Shown: positions 42,166 to 51,069, numbered from the stretch's first letter. The stretch: 64,000 bases of DNA from Georgenia thermotolerans (GCF_009193185.1 NZ_VUKF01000023.1:1-64000); one strand, 5' to 3'. Translations and numbers: made by a program. Notes: generated by a model from the letters alone, not told the origin.

Positions 42166-43896
42166 TCAGCGGGCCGCCACGGCGGCACAGTCCGGCACCG
42201 ACCGGCCGTGGAGCTCGTGCCGCACGTGCTGGCGCGCGTGCGCGACGGCGGCGGGCAGGTCGTGGAAGTAGTGCGCGTCGCCGATGGCGCCGAGCGCGCC
42301 CACCGCCCCGGCCACCCGCAGCTGGTCCGGGTCCAGCCCCTTGAGCAGGACGGTCATGCCGCGGCGCTGCAGGCTGGTGATGATCTCGGTGAGCGCGTTG
42401 GCGCCGGAGGCGTCCATCATCCGCACGTCGGTGAGCACGAGGACGATGACGTGGACGTCCTTGACGGCGGTGAGCTCGTCGAGGAACTGCTTGGTGCCGC
42501 CGAAGAAGAGCGCGCCGTGGAAGCGGTAGACGGCGATGTGCTCGTGCAGCAGCGCGTCCTCCTCGGCGGCGTCGATCTCGGGCACTGCCACCCGCCGCAG
42601 CCCGGACACCCGGGACATGGCACGCAGCGCGAGGAAGGCGGCCACCGCCACCCCCGCCTGCACCGCGACGACCAGGTCGAAGACCACCGTGACGGCCACC
42701 GTGACGAGGTAGACCAACGCGTCGGCGCGGCTCGAGCGCAGGATCGAGCGCGCCGTGCCCAGGTCGATCATCCGCAGGGCGGTGACGATGAGCACCCCCG
42801 CGAGGGCCGAGGTGGGCACCAACGCGACCACCGGGGCGGCCGCCAGGACCACCACCACGAGCACGACGGCGTGGCTGGCGGCCGCGACCCGGGTGCGGGC
42901 GCCGGCGCGCACGTTGACCGCCGTGCGCGCGATGGCCCCGGTGGCGGGCATGCCGCCGAACACCCCGCTGGCCATGTTCGCCAGTCCCTGGCCGACCAGC
43001 TCGCGGTCCGCGTCGGTGTTGGGCACCTCCTCGACCATCCCGTCGGCCACGCGGGCGGAGAGCAGGCTCTCCAGCGCCGCCAGGGCCGCGATGGCCAGGG
43101 CCGCGGGGAACATCGCGGCGAGCGCCTCGGCGTTCCAGGACGGGAAGGCGGGAGCCGGCAGCGAGGACGGCAGCGCCCCGATGCGGGCCAGCGGCAGGTG
43201 TGCCGCCTCGGCCACGACGGTGGCCAGCACGACCGCGATGAGCGAGGCCGGCAGGGACCGGCGGACCCTGCCGAGCACGAGCATGAGGACGATGACCCCC
43301 AGGGTCACCGCCAGCGGCGCCGCGGCCCGGGTCGGCTCGGCGGCCCCGAGCGTGGCCAGCGCCACCAGCCCGGCGTTCTCGCCCGCCGCCCGGGGGGTGT
43401 CCAGGGCGAGGGGCACCTGCTGGAGGAAGATGATCACCCCGATGCCCAGGGTGAATCCCTCGACCACCGGCCAGGGGATGACCGAGACCAGGCGCCCCAT
43501 GCCGACCAGGCCCATGACGACGACGAGCAGGCCGGCGAGGATGGACAGGGCGAAGACCGCCTCGGGGCCGTAGCGGGCGACGACCGGGACGAGCACCACG
43601 GTCATCGCGCCCGTGGGGCCGGACACCTGCAGGTGGGAGCCGCCGAGGACGGCGGCCACCAGGCCGGCGACGATCGCGGTGATCAGGCCGGCCGTCGCAC
43701 CCACGCCGGAGGCCACGCCGAAGCCCAGCGCGAGGGGCAGCGCGACGATGCCGACGGTCAGCCCCGCCACGAGGTCCCGGCGCCACGAGCGGGACAGGCC
43801 GGCGTAGTCGGTGCGCCGGGGGAGGATCAGGCCGGCCGCGCGGCGGCCGAGGGCGGCCCCGGTCCAGCGTGGCTGCAGCGTCTCGAGCCCGCTCAT
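42166..43896 (-). CDS. SulP/SLC26 anion transporter with STAS domain
   Basis: A 576-residue SulP transporter. The N-terminal core has multiple hydrophobic helices beginning SRSWRRDLVAGLTVGIVALP. The C-terminal STAS domain (about residues 445-560) has VLTDVRMMDASGANAL, the place phosphorylated in anti-sigma-factor antagonists. The likely cargo is sulfate or bicarbonate, but related proteins move other anions. It is overlapped by four bases by an ArsR-type regulator gene, which probably controls it. Confidence 0.9.
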   Translation of the reverse strand: MSGLETLQPRWTGAALGRRAAGLILPRRTDYAGLSRSWRRDLVAGLTVGIVALPLALGFGVASGVGATAGLITAIVAGLVAAVLGGSHLQVSGPTGAMTVVLVPVVARYGPEAVFALSILAGLLVVVMGLVGMGRLVSVIPWPVVEGFTLGIGVIIFLQQVPLALDTPRAAGENAGLVALATLGAAEPTRAAAPLAVTLGVIVLMLVLGRVRRSLPASLIAVVLATVVAEAAHLPLARIGALPSSLPAPAFPSWNAEALAAMFPAALAIAALAALESLLSARVADGMVEEVPNTDADRELVGQGLANMASGVFGGMPATGAIARTAVNVRAGARTRVAAASHAVVLVVVVLAAAPVVALVPTSALAGVLIVTALRMIDLGTARSILRSSRADALVYLVTVAVTVVFDLVVAVQAGVAVAAFLALRAMSRVSGLRRVAVPEIDAAEEDALLHEHIAVYRFHGALFFGGTKQFLDELTAVKDVHVIVLVLTDVRMMDASGANALTEIITSLQRRGMTVLLKGLDPDQLRVAGAVGALGAIGDAHYFHDLPAAVAHARQHVRHELHGRSVPDCAAVAAR

Positions 43897-44279
43897 AGCT
43901 CCGCCAGGGCGCCACGGGCCTGGTCGAGGCGGTGGAGCAGGAAGGTGCGGGCGGCGGCCAGCATCTGCGCCACCGAGGGGTCGGCCAGCGTGTAGGTCAC
44001 CACGTTGCCGCGCCGCGACTTCGTCACCACCCCCGCCCGCCGCAGCACGCCCAGGTGCTGAGACAGGTGCGAGGCCTCGATGCCGATGTCTGTCAGCAGC
44101 GCGCTGACGGGCCGGTCGGCCTCGGCGAGGAGCTCGAGGGTGCGGATGCGCACCGGGTGGCCGAGCGCCTTGAACAGCTCGGCCTTGATCTCGTAGATGG
44201 GGGTCGCGATGGCGGCGCGGTCGGGCACGGGCAGGTCCGATCGGTGGGGGAGTGGGCGACGGGAGAGCGGTGGCTCCAT
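43893..44279 (-). CDS. ArsR-family transcriptional regulator
   Basis: A 128-residue winged-helix protein. The helix-turn-helix runs from FKALGHPVRIRTLELLAEADRP through SHLSQHLGVLRRAGVV, with the wing KSRRGNVVTYTL. It contains no cysteine, so it does not have the metal-binding ELCVCDL of ArsR/CadC; the signal may be redox state or another ligand. It is the first gene of an operon with SulP and begins just beside a 13-bp-arm operator at 44283-44314, which suggests self-repression. Confidence 0.88.
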   Translation of the reverse strand: MEPPLSRRPLPHRSDLPVPDRAAIATPIYEIKAELFKALGHPVRIRTLELLAEADRPVSALLTDIGIEASHLSQHLGVLRRAGVVTKSRRGNVVTYTLADPSVAQMLAAARTFLLHRLDQARGALAEL

Positions 44280-44282
44280 GGC

Positions 44283-44314
44283 TGGGTGACTTGATGAATA
44301 TATCAAGTCACCCA
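44283..44314. promoter_or_regulatory. Palindromic operator of the ArsR-SulP operon
   Basis: TGGGTGACTTGAT (44283-44295) and ATCAAGTCACCCA (44302-44314) form a perfect 13-bp-arm inverted repeat with GAATAT between them. On the minus strand it contains GATATATT, a likely -10 box, three bases before the ArsR start codon region. An ArsR dimer bound here would block transcription of the operon and might influence the divergent flavoprotein gene. Confidence 0.8.
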
Positions 44315-44460
44315 TTGGGTCGGGCGGGGATCGGGCTCCGGCGGCGGGCTCCGCCCTGCTCGGGCGCGGGCCGCCCGCGGTGCCGCGCCCGCGTTCGCGG
44401 GCGAGAATCGAAGACGGCGCGGGTGCGACCGGCACCCGCTCGCCGGGAGAAGGGAGTTCC

Positions 44461-45852
44461 ATGACCGAGGTCGAGGACGTCGAGCTGCTGGTGATCGGCG
44501 GGGGCAAGGCCGGCAAGTCGCTGGCGATGGACCGGGCCAAGGCCGGCTGGAAGGTAGCCATGGTGGAGCGGGACAAGATCGGCGGCACGTGCATCAACGT
44601 CGCCTGCATCCCGACGAAGTCGCTGGTGGCGTCGGCGCGCACGCTGGCCACCGCCCGCCGCGCGGGCGAGCTCGGCATCGAGGTCGACGGGGCGCCCGTG
44701 GCCACCCTGGAGGGGCTGCGCGCCCACAAGGAGGGCGTCGTCGGCGGCATGGTCGCCGCCCACGCGAAGATGTTCGCCGACTCGGGCATGGACTTCCTCA
44801 TGGGCACCGCCCGCTTCGTCGGCGAGCGCACCGTGGAGGTCACCCTGAACGACGGCGGCACCCGGGTGCTGCGCGGGCGCGACGTCGTCATCAACACCGG
44901 CACCACGCCGGCGCACCCGGACATCCCCGGGCTGGCCGACGTCGACCCGTGGGACTCCGAGGCGATCCTGCGCATGGAGCGGATGCCGGAGTCCATCGTC
45001 ATCCTCGGCGGCGGGTACGTCGGGTGCGAGTTCGCCTCCATGCTGGCCATCACCGGCGTGGCCGTCACGCTCGTCCAGGGGCGCGAGCAGCTGCTGCCCC
45101 GCGAGGACCGCGACGTCGCCGAGGCCGTCGCGGAGGTGCTGCGCGGCCAGGGCGTCGACGTGCGCCTGGGCGTGCGCGCCAGTGCCGTGCGGCGCGACGG
45201 CGCGGGCGCCGTCGTCGCGCTCTCCGACGGCACCGAGGTCACCGGCGCCGAGCTGCTCGTGGCCACCGGCCGGACGCCGGTGACCGCGGACCTCGATCTC
45301 GCGGCGACCGGCGTGGAGGTCACCGACCGCGGCTTCGTCGTCGTCGACGACCACCTGCGCACCACCGCCGACCACGTCTGGGCGGCCGGGGACGTCGCGG
45401 GCAGCCCGCAGTTCACCCACGCCTCCTGGAACGACTTCCGCATCCTCAAGGCGCTGCTCACCGGCGGCGAGGCGTCCACCGCGGGGCGGCTGGTGCCCTA
45501 CACCGTGTTCACGACGCCGGAGCTCGCCCGGGTGGGCATGACCGAGGCGGAGGCGCGCGCCGCCGGCCGCGACGTCAAGGTGGCCCGGCTCGACGTCGCG
45601 GCGATCCCGCGCGCCAAGACCCTCCGCCTGGGCCAGGGCGTGTGGAAGGCGGTCGTCGACGGCGCCACGGACGAGATCCTCGGCGTCGCCCTGCTGGGGC
45701 ACTCGGCCGGTGAGGTGGTCGCCGCGGTGCAGATGGCCATGCTGGGTCACCTCACCTATCAGCAGGTGCGCGACGCGGTGATCACCCACCCCACCATGGC
45801 CGAGGGGCTCAACCTGCTCTTCGACACCATCGCGGCCGAGGTCCCGGCCTGA
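44461..45852 (+). CDS. Pyridine nucleotide-disulfide oxidoreductase (lipoamide dehydrogenase/MerA-like)
   Basis: A 463-residue flavoprotein. The FAD loop is VIGGGKAGKSLAMD and the redox disulfide is GGTCINVACIPTK (C-x4-C). The NAD(P) loop is ILGGGYVGCEFA, and the C-terminal VITHPTMAEGLN gives the catalytic His. All elements of an active disulfide oxidoreductase are present, but there is no MerA metal-binding N-terminal domain and no vicinal C-terminal cysteines. Lone genes of this type have uncertain substrates. It diverges from the ArsR-SulP operon. Confidence 0.85.
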   Translation: MTEVEDVELLVIGGGKAGKSLAMDRAKAGWKVAMVERDKIGGTCINVACIPTKSLVASARTLATARRAGELGIEVDGAPVATLEGLRAHKEGVVGGMVAAHAKMFADSGMDFLMGTARFVGERTVEVTLNDGGTRVLRGRDVVINTGTTPAHPDIPGLADVDPWDSEAILRMERMPESIVILGGGYVGCEFASMLAITGVAVTLVQGREQLLPREDRDVAEAVAEVLRGQGVDVRLGVRASAVRRDGAGAVVALSDGTEVTGAELLVATGRTPVTADLDLAATGVEVTDRGFVVVDDHLRTTADHVWAAGDVAGSPQFTHASWNDFRILKALLTGGEASTAGRLVPYTVFTTPELARVGMTEAEARAAGRDVKVARLDVAAIPRAKTLRLGQGVWKAVVDGATDEILGVALLGHSAGEVVAAVQMAMLGHLTYQQVRDAVITHPTMAEGLNLLFDTIAAEVPA

Positions 45853-45864
45853 CCGGCGCCCCGC

Positions 45865-45882
45865 CGTCGGGCTGGCCCGACG
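45865..45882. terminator. Hairpin between convergent genes
   Basis: CGTCGGGC (45865-45872) pairs with GCCCGACG (45875-45882), a perfect 8-bp inverted repeat with a 2-base centre, 13 bases after the flavoprotein stop. The flanking bases repeat a CTGGCCCG-type motif toward the MFS gene end. Confidence 0.55.
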
Positions 45883-45921
45883 CACCGCCGTCCGACTGGC
45901 CCGCCGCCCGCTGGCCCGCGC

Positions 45922-47265
45922 CTACTCGTCCAGCGGCGAGGCCCCGGGCGGCGGGGCCGGCGGCATCGTCGGCGGCGGGCTGGCCGGCGTCGTCGGCGGC
46001 GCGGCGGGCTGGGCCGGCGCGGCGGCCGGGGCACCGCTCTGGCGGTCCGCCGGATCGTGCTCGCGGCGTGAGAGCGCCAGGAAGGGCAGGCCGAGCAGCG
46101 AGATCGCGGCGCCGACGACGAAGGAGGGGCCGTAGCCCCACACGTCGGCCGCCCGGCCCAGCACCGGCTGGGCCCACACCCCGCCCGCGGAGCTGTTGAG
46201 GGAGTCGAAGGACAGGATGGTCGCCCGCTGCGCCGAGGGGATCATGCCGTTGAGGTAGGCCTGCCGGATGGGCAGCGCGGCGGCGTAGAGCAGCCCCCAC
46301 ACGACGATCACGGCAAGCACCGCCCAGAAGTTGGTGATGGTGCCCACCAGGACGAGGGTGGCGGCGCTGACGGCCGCCGCGATGAGCAGGGCGGAGGTGC
46401 GCCGGTGGAACCGGCGCCGCAGCCGCGGGGCGGAGAGCCCGCCGAGCATCTGCGACCCGGCGACGATGGCGGCGACCAGGCCGGCGATCGAGTAGGCCCG
46501 CGGGTCGCCCCACAGCTGCAGCAGGTACGGCTGGAGGGCGTAGAAGACGTAGATGCCCACGCCGCCGGTGAACAGCGCCTCGAGCATGAGCCAGCGCACC
46601 GGGGGCCGTCGCCACCCGTACCGGATGGACGCGGAGAGGACCCGGCGCACCTCGGCGGTGGCGGACTGCCCGCGCCGCGGCGTGAAGCCCAGGTCCCGCA
46701 TGAGGCGGTAGGCCACCACGAACATCGCGACCAGCACCGCCCCGCGCAGCACGTAGGGCACCCCGAGGTTGGACGCCTGGGCGATGATGCCGCCGGCCAC
46801 CGAGCCGACGAGCATCGCCGCCCCGGAGACGATCTGGCCGCGGCCGAAGACGGCCTCCATGTCGCCGGTGTAGCCGGTGGCCCCCAGCGCGTCGACCAGC
46901 CAGGCCTCCACCGCCCCGGAGAAGAACGTGAAGCCCAGCCCGATGAGCATCGAGACGACGGCCCACAGCCAGAACGCGGCCCCGAGGTACCACAGCAGCA
47001 CGTACAGCAGCGTGGTCAGGGCCAGGGTGATCGTGCCGAGCAGGTAGGAGTAGCGCCGGCCGGCGGTGTCGGCGACGACGCCGGTGGGCACCTCGAAGAC
47101 CACCATGCCGGCGGTGAAGAACGCGTTGGCGGTGAAGGCCTCGAGGTTCGACAGCCCGGCGTCGAGCAGGAAGATCGTGTTGATCCCCCAGATGAGCGAC
47201 GCCGCGAGGGTGTTGCCCACCATGAGCACGAGGTAGATGCGCACGATCGACCGCGACGTCGCCAT
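45922..47265 (-). CDS. MFS transporter
   Basis: A 447-residue major facilitator protein with twelve hydrophobic segments. The MFS motif between helices 2 and 3 is GVVADTAGRRYSYLLG. A central cytoplasmic loop (GFTPRRGQSATAEVRRVLSA) divides the halves. The last 50 residues are Pro/Ala-rich and cytoplasmic. It may export a small molecule; the substrate is unknown. It starts 34 bp past the stop of the TrmL gene on the same strand. Confidence 0.88.
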   Translation of the reverse strand: MATSRSIVRIYLVLMVGNTLAASLIWGINTIFLLDAGLSNLEAFTANAFFTAGMVVFEVPTGVVADTAGRRYSYLLGTITLALTTLLYVLLWYLGAAFWLWAVVSMLIGLGFTFFSGAVEAWLVDALGATGYTGDMEAVFGRGQIVSGAAMLVGSVAGGIIAQASNLGVPYVLRGAVLVAMFVVAYRLMRDLGFTPRRGQSATAEVRRVLSASIRYGWRRPPVRWLMLEALFTGGVGIYVFYALQPYLLQLWGDPRAYSIAGLVAAIVAGSQMLGGLSAPRLRRRFHRRTSALLIAAAVSAATLVLVGTITNFWAVLAVIVVWGLLYAAALPIRQAYLNGMIPSAQRATILSFDSLNSSAGGVWAQPVLGRAADVWGYGPSFVVGAAISLLGLPFLALSRREHDPADRQSGAPAAAPAQPAAPPTTPASPPPTMPPAPPPGASPLDE

Positions 47266-47298
47266 GGTGGGAACGTACGCCGCCGCCGGGGTCGGCGC

Positions 47299-47763
47299 TC
47301 AGACCCCTCCGGGGTACCCGTGCTGGCGCCAGGCCTCGTAGACGGCGATGGCCGCGGAGTTGGACAGGTTGAGCGAGCGGATGCCGGGGACCATGGGGAT
47401 GCGCAGCCGGTCGGTCATCCGGGCGTCGGCCAGGACGTCGGCCGGCAGGCCGGTGGGCTCGGGCCCGAAGAGCAGGGCGTCGCCGGGCCGGTACGTGACG
47501 TCGGCGAAGCTGCGGGTGGCGTGCCCGGTGAAGGCGAAGACCCGGCCCGGCGCGACGGCGGCCAGGGCGGCGTCGAGGCCGGGGTGGACGACGACGTTGG
47601 CCAGGTCGTGGTAGTCCAGGCCGGCGCGACGCAGGTGCGCGTCGGACAGGTCGAAGCCGAGCGGTTCCACGAGGTGCAGGGTGGCGCCGGTGCAGGCGAC
47701 CATCCGGATCGCGTTGCCGGTGTTCGGGGGGATGCGGGGCTCGTAGAAGATCACGTGGAACAC
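47299..47763 (-). CDS. trmL: tRNA (cytidine/uridine-2'-O-)-methyltransferase TrmL
   Basis: A 154-residue SPOUT protein that methylates the wobble ribose (position 34) of tRNA(Leu). The opening VFHVIFYEPRIPPNTGNAIRM and the knot motifs LLFGPEPTGLP and IRSLNLSNSAAIAVYEA are the TrmL pattern. GTG 47763 was chosen because TrmL proteins start directly at this strand; a longer start at 47781 exists. It diverges from the copper island. Confidence 0.9.
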   Translation of the reverse strand: MFHVIFYEPRIPPNTGNAIRMVACTGATLHLVEPLGFDLSDAHLRRAGLDYHDLANVVVHPGLDAALAAVAPGRVFAFTGHATRSFADVTYRPGDALLFGPEPTGLPADVLADARMTDRLRIPMVPGIRSLNLSNSAAIAVYEAWRQHGYPGGV

Positions 47764-47866
47764 GAGGGCCCATGCTCCCACGCGGCGCCGGCGGCGTTGA
47801 CGACCAAGATCGCGTGAAGGCTGGCCCCGGCCCTGGTGCTCCCGCCATAGCCGACCTACCGTGGAT

Positions 47867-47882
47867 ATACCCGTAGGGGTAT
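47867..47882. promoter_or_regulatory. CsoR-like copper operator
   Basis: ATACCCGTAGGGGTAT: 6-bp arms ATACCC and GGGTAT around GTAG. This is close to the GC-centred TACCC...GGGTA sites bound by CsoR copper repressors in Streptomyces and Bacillus (recalled consensus). It overlaps GATATA, a possible -10 box, and lies 25 bp before the SHOCT gene start. No csoR gene is in the window, so it would act from elsewhere. Confidence 0.75.
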
Positions 47883-47907
47883 GCGTTGGTGGGGAGGTCG
47901 GACGGTG

Positions 47908-48165
47908 ATGGGGAACTGGGCCTGGATGGGCGCGGGCTGGGCGTGGGGCTGGCTGTTCCTGCTCCTGCTGCTGGTGGGCCTCGCCCTGCTCATCGTGCTC
48001 GTGGTCCGGCTCGCCGGGGGCGGGGCGGGCCGGGGCGGCCCGGGCGGGCCGGACCCGGAGGAGGGGCGACGGCGCGCCCGCGCGATCCTCGACGAGCGGT
48101 ACGCCCGCGGCGAGATCGACAGCGCGGAGTACGACGAGCGGCTGCGCCGCATCCAGGAGCGGTAG
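47908..48165 (+). CDS. SHOCT-domain membrane protein
   Basis: An 85-residue protein with one Trp/Leu-rich transmembrane segment (AWGWLFLLLLLVGLALLIVL) and a C-terminal SHOCT helix pair (ARAILDERYARGEIDSAEYDERLRRIQ). SHOCT domains mediate oligomer contacts. ATG 47908 is preferred over 47881 because of the ggggagg ribosome site. It lies directly behind a CsoR-like site and its stop overlaps the multicopper oxidase start, so it belongs to the copper-induced unit. Confidence 0.8.
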   Translation: MGNWAWMGAGWAWGWLFLLLLLVGLALLIVLVVRLAGGGAGRGGPGGPDPEEGRRRARAILDERYARGEIDSAEYDERLRRIQER

Positions 48166-49754
48166 TGGAGCCGATCACCCGGCGTCAGGCGCTGCGGCTC
48201 GGGGTCCTCGGCGCGTTCGGGGTGGTCGTCGGCGGGGCGGGGCTGAGCCGGACCGGCCTGCCGTGGGCCCCGCGCGGCGGCACCGCAGCCCTGGGCGGGG
48301 CCGGCGGCCGCGGCCGGCTGGGCGAGCCGGAGGTGCTGCGCAGCGAGAACGGGGTGCTGCGCGTCGAGCTGGTCGCGGCTCAGCAGGAGCTCGAGGTCGC
48401 CGGGCGCCGCGCCCAGGTCCTGGCCTACGGCGCTCGGCTGCCGGGGCGCACCTGGCGGGTCTGGCCGGGCGACCGCATCGAGGTGCATCTGGTCAACCGT
48501 CTGTCGGAGCCGACCAACCTCCACACCCACGGCCTGCACGTCTCCCCGACGGGCAACGGGGACAACGCCCTGCTGAGCATCGCGCCGGGGGAGGCCTTCG
48601 ACTACCGCTTCGACCTGCCCGCGGACCACCCGACCGGGGTGTTCTGGTACCACCCCCACCACCACGGTCACGTCGCCGACCAGGTGTTCGGCGGGCTGTA
48701 CGGGACGATCCTGGTCGAGGGCGACGACGTCCCGGTCTCCCGTGACCGCGTGCTGGTCATCTCGGACATCTCCCTCGCCCCCGACGGGTCGGTCCGGCAG
48801 GTGGGGCCGGCGGCCCGGATGAGGGGCCGCGAGGGGGATCTCGTGCTCGTGAACGGCCAGCACCGCCCTGAGATCGCCGCGCGCCCCGGGGAGCGGGAGC
48901 GGTGGCGGGTGGTCAACGCCTGCACCTCGCGCTACCTGCGCCTGGCGGTGCCGGGCCAGCAGGTGCAGCTGATCGGCCTGGACGCCGGGCACGAGCCCGC
49001 CCCGCGCGACGTCGACGACGTCCTCCTCGCCCCCGGCAACCGCGCCGACCTGCTCGTCAGCATGCGCGCCGGCCGGACCGAGCTGCGCACCCTGGGCTAC
49101 GACCGTGGCGCGGCGGCGATGGGCATGATGGCCGGCGCGCCCGGCCTGTCCGGGCCGCTCGCACTGGCCGGTGTCCGGGTCGAGGGGGACCCAGCAGTTG
49201 CTGCGGTGGCGGTGCCGCCGCGCCCGCCCGACGCCGACCTGCGCGGCCGGGCACCGGACGTCCGCCGGGAGATCGCCTTCACCATGGGCATGGGCGGCGG
49301 CATGGGCTTCGGTGGCGGCGGTGGGGGGCCCGACGGCGGCACCGGACCCGACGGCGGCGGCCCCGACGGCGGCACCGGACTCGACGGCGGCACCCAACCT
49401 GACGGTGTCGGCCCCGCCGGCAGGCTGGCCTTCGGCTTCGACGGGCGAGGCTTCGACCCCGAGCGCGTCGACCAGCAGGTGCGCCCCGGCGCGGTGGAGG
49501 AGTGGACGATCCGGAACCCCACCCCGATGGACCACCCCTTCCACCTGCACGTCTATCCCATGCAGCTCGTGGAGGAGAGCGGCGCGGCGCTCACGGCACC
49601 GGTGTGGCGGGACGTCGTCAACGTCCCGGCCCAGGGCCAGGTCGTGGTCCGGGTCGACTTCACCGCATTCACCGGCCGCACCGTCTACCACTGCCACATC
49701 CTCGACCACGAGGACGCCGGGATGATGGGCGTCGTCGACGTCCGGCCGGGCTAG
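48165..49754 (+). CDS. Tat-exported multicopper oxidase
   Basis: A 529-residue cuproxidase. A twin-arginine signal (TRRQALRLGVLGAFGVVVGG) leads to export folded. Copper ligands are NLHTHGLHVS (near residue 120), WYHPHHHGH (near 161), HPFHLHVYP (near 457) and YHCHILDHEDAGMMG (near 508), so the type 1 and trinuclear centres are intact. Between 370 and 415 there is a Met/Gly stretch (FTMGMGGGMGFG) and a repetitive Asp/Gly/Pro tract, reminiscent of the Met-rich insert of CueO. It should oxidise Cu(I) at the cell surface. GTG start overlaps the SHOCT stop. Confidence 0.92.
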   Translation: MEPITRRQALRLGVLGAFGVVVGGAGLSRTGLPWAPRGGTAALGGAGGRGRLGEPEVLRSENGVLRVELVAAQQELEVAGRRAQVLAYGARLPGRTWRVWPGDRIEVHLVNRLSEPTNLHTHGLHVSPTGNGDNALLSIAPGEAFDYRFDLPADHPTGVFWYHPHHHGHVADQVFGGLYGTILVEGDDVPVSRDRVLVISDISLAPDGSVRQVGPAARMRGREGDLVLVNGQHRPEIAARPGERERWRVVNACTSRYLRLAVPGQQVQLIGLDAGHEPAPRDVDDVLLAPGNRADLLVSMRAGRTELRTLGYDRGAAAMGMMAGAPGLSGPLALAGVRVEGDPAVAAVAVPPRPPDADLRGRAPDVRREIAFTMGMGGGMGFGGGGGGPDGGTGPDGGGPDGGTGLDGGTQPDGVGPAGRLAFGFDGRGFDPERVDQQVRPGAVEEWTIRNPTPMDHPFHLHVYPMQLVEESGAALTAPVWRDVVNVPAQGQVVVRVDFTAFTGRTVYHCHILDHEDAGMMGVVDVRPG

Positions 49755-49909
49755 CGGACCGGCACGGACGCCTCGCCGTCGGCGCCCCGGGGGCGGGCGG
49801 GCGTGGCAGCTGCGGGTGCGTGCCCGGCTGACCTTCCCTAGCGTCGACGGGGCATCCACCCGCCGCACCGGCACCGGCGCGGCGGTTCGACGTCTGAGGG
49901 AGGAGAACG

Positions 49910-50311
49910 ATGAAGACCGCCGAGATGATGACGGCCTACCCCGCGGAGATCAATCTCGACCGCGAGCTGCTCGCCCGCGCCGTCGACGCCCTGGTCGCGT
50001 GCGCCCAGGCCTGTACCGCCTGCGCGGACGCCTGCCTGAGCGAGGAGATGGTCGCCGAGCTGCGCAAGTGCATCAGGACCGACCTCGACTGCGCCGACAT
50101 CTGCGACACCACCGCCCGGGTGCTCTCGCGCCACACCGGCTACGACGCCAACATCACCCGCGCGCAGCTGCAGGCCTGCATCCAGGCGTGCGGGTCCTGC
50201 CGCCAGGAGTGCGCGGCCCACGCCCAGATGCACGAGCACTGCCGGGTCTGCGCGGAGGCGTGCCGCGCCTGCGAGCAGGCCTGCACCGAGCTCCTCGCCG
50301 CGATCGACTAA
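49910..50311 (+). CDS. Four-helix-bundle copper storage protein (Csp-like)
   Basis: A 133-residue protein with sixteen cysteines spaced as in Csp proteins: CAQACTACADAC early, LQACIQACGSC in the middle and CRVCAEACRACEQAC at the end. In Csp1/Csp3 these line the core of a four-helix bundle and bind many Cu(I) ions. No signal peptide is visible, so it is cytosolic, like Csp3. TAGCGT at 49839-49844 may be its own -10 box. It converges on the CueP-like gene. Confidence 0.9.
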   Translation: MKTAEMMTAYPAEINLDRELLARAVDALVACAQACTACADACLSEEMVAELRKCIRTDLDCADICDTTARVLSRHTGYDANITRAQLQACIQACGSCRQECAAHAQMHEHCRVCAEACRACEQACTELLAAID

Positions 50312-50323
50312 GCGGGCCTGTGC

Positions 50324-50905
50324 CTAGGCGAGCTGCAGGGTGGTCATGCAGGTAGCGCCGTCCTCGGTGGTGACGACGTCGGCCTCGCCGCTCAGCTCGC
50401 CGTAGGTGACCTCGACGGTGCCCTCGATCTCGCGAGGCAGCCAGAAGCCGACGAACCCGTTGTCGAAGGTGGTGGCCTGCTCGTCGACCAGCACCTCGCC
50501 CGTCGCGTCGTCGACGATGCGCACCTGCACATCCTCGCCGCCGAGCTCACCCAGGCAGGTCGTCAGGCTGTGGTAGAAGCAGTCGTGCGTCTGGTCGACG
50601 TACGGGGCGACCGACAGGTAGAAGCGATCCTCGGGGAGCGGGAGGGTGACCTCCCGCTGGTCGTCGGAGAGCACCAGCTCGCTGGGCCGGACGGAGGCCA
50701 TGAGGTCTGTGGGCCGCTCCGCGACGTCCAGCTCGTCCAGGTGGTCGATGATGTCCGGGGCGTCCATGCCCGCGAGGTCGTGCGCGGCGAGGAAGTCCGC
50801 GTCCGTCGCCTCCGCCGTGGTCGCGGGGCTCGGTTCCGCCGCGGAGCAGCCGGCGAGGGCCAGGGTGAGGGCCGCGGCCGCGGCCACGAGGGGCAGTCGC
50901 TTCAC
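50324..50905 (-). CDS. cueP: CueP-family copper-binding lipoprotein
   Basis: A 193-residue exported lipoprotein with the lipobox LALAGC after a basic start. The family core HDCFYHSLTTCLGEL, then TTFDNGFVGFWLP and TCMTTLQL, with three conserved cysteines, matches CueP. CueP binds copper outside the cytoplasm in Salmonella. GTG 50905 (VKRLPLV) is chosen for its upstream AGAGGA; ATG 50923 is in-frame and also possible. It ends 12 bp from the Csp gene on the other strand. Confidence 0.88.
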   Translation of the reverse strand: MKRLPLVAAAAALTLALAGCSAAEPSPATTAEATDADFLAAHDLAGMDAPDIIDHLDELDVAERPTDLMASVRPSELVLSDDQREVTLPLPEDRFYLSVAPYVDQTHDCFYHSLTTCLGELGGEDVQVRIVDDATGEVLVDEQATTFDNGFVGFWLPREIEGTVEVTYGELSGEADVVTTEDGATCMTTLQLA

Positions 50906-51069
50906 GGGTCTTGTTCCTCTCATGACGGCGCCCGCGGCCGTGCGCGGACGGTCGTCCGCATGCGAGGGGCCGGGCAGGCATGTCCCCGCATCGTAAGCAC
51001 GCCCACTCGTCCGGATCTGGGTCCTTTGTCTCGGTAGGGAGTGTCGCTCGTCGCGGCCCGCGCGGGACC

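Noticed and set aside
44461-45852. Mercuric reductase
   Set aside because: No MerA metal-binding domain, no C-terminal cysteine pair and no other mer genes.
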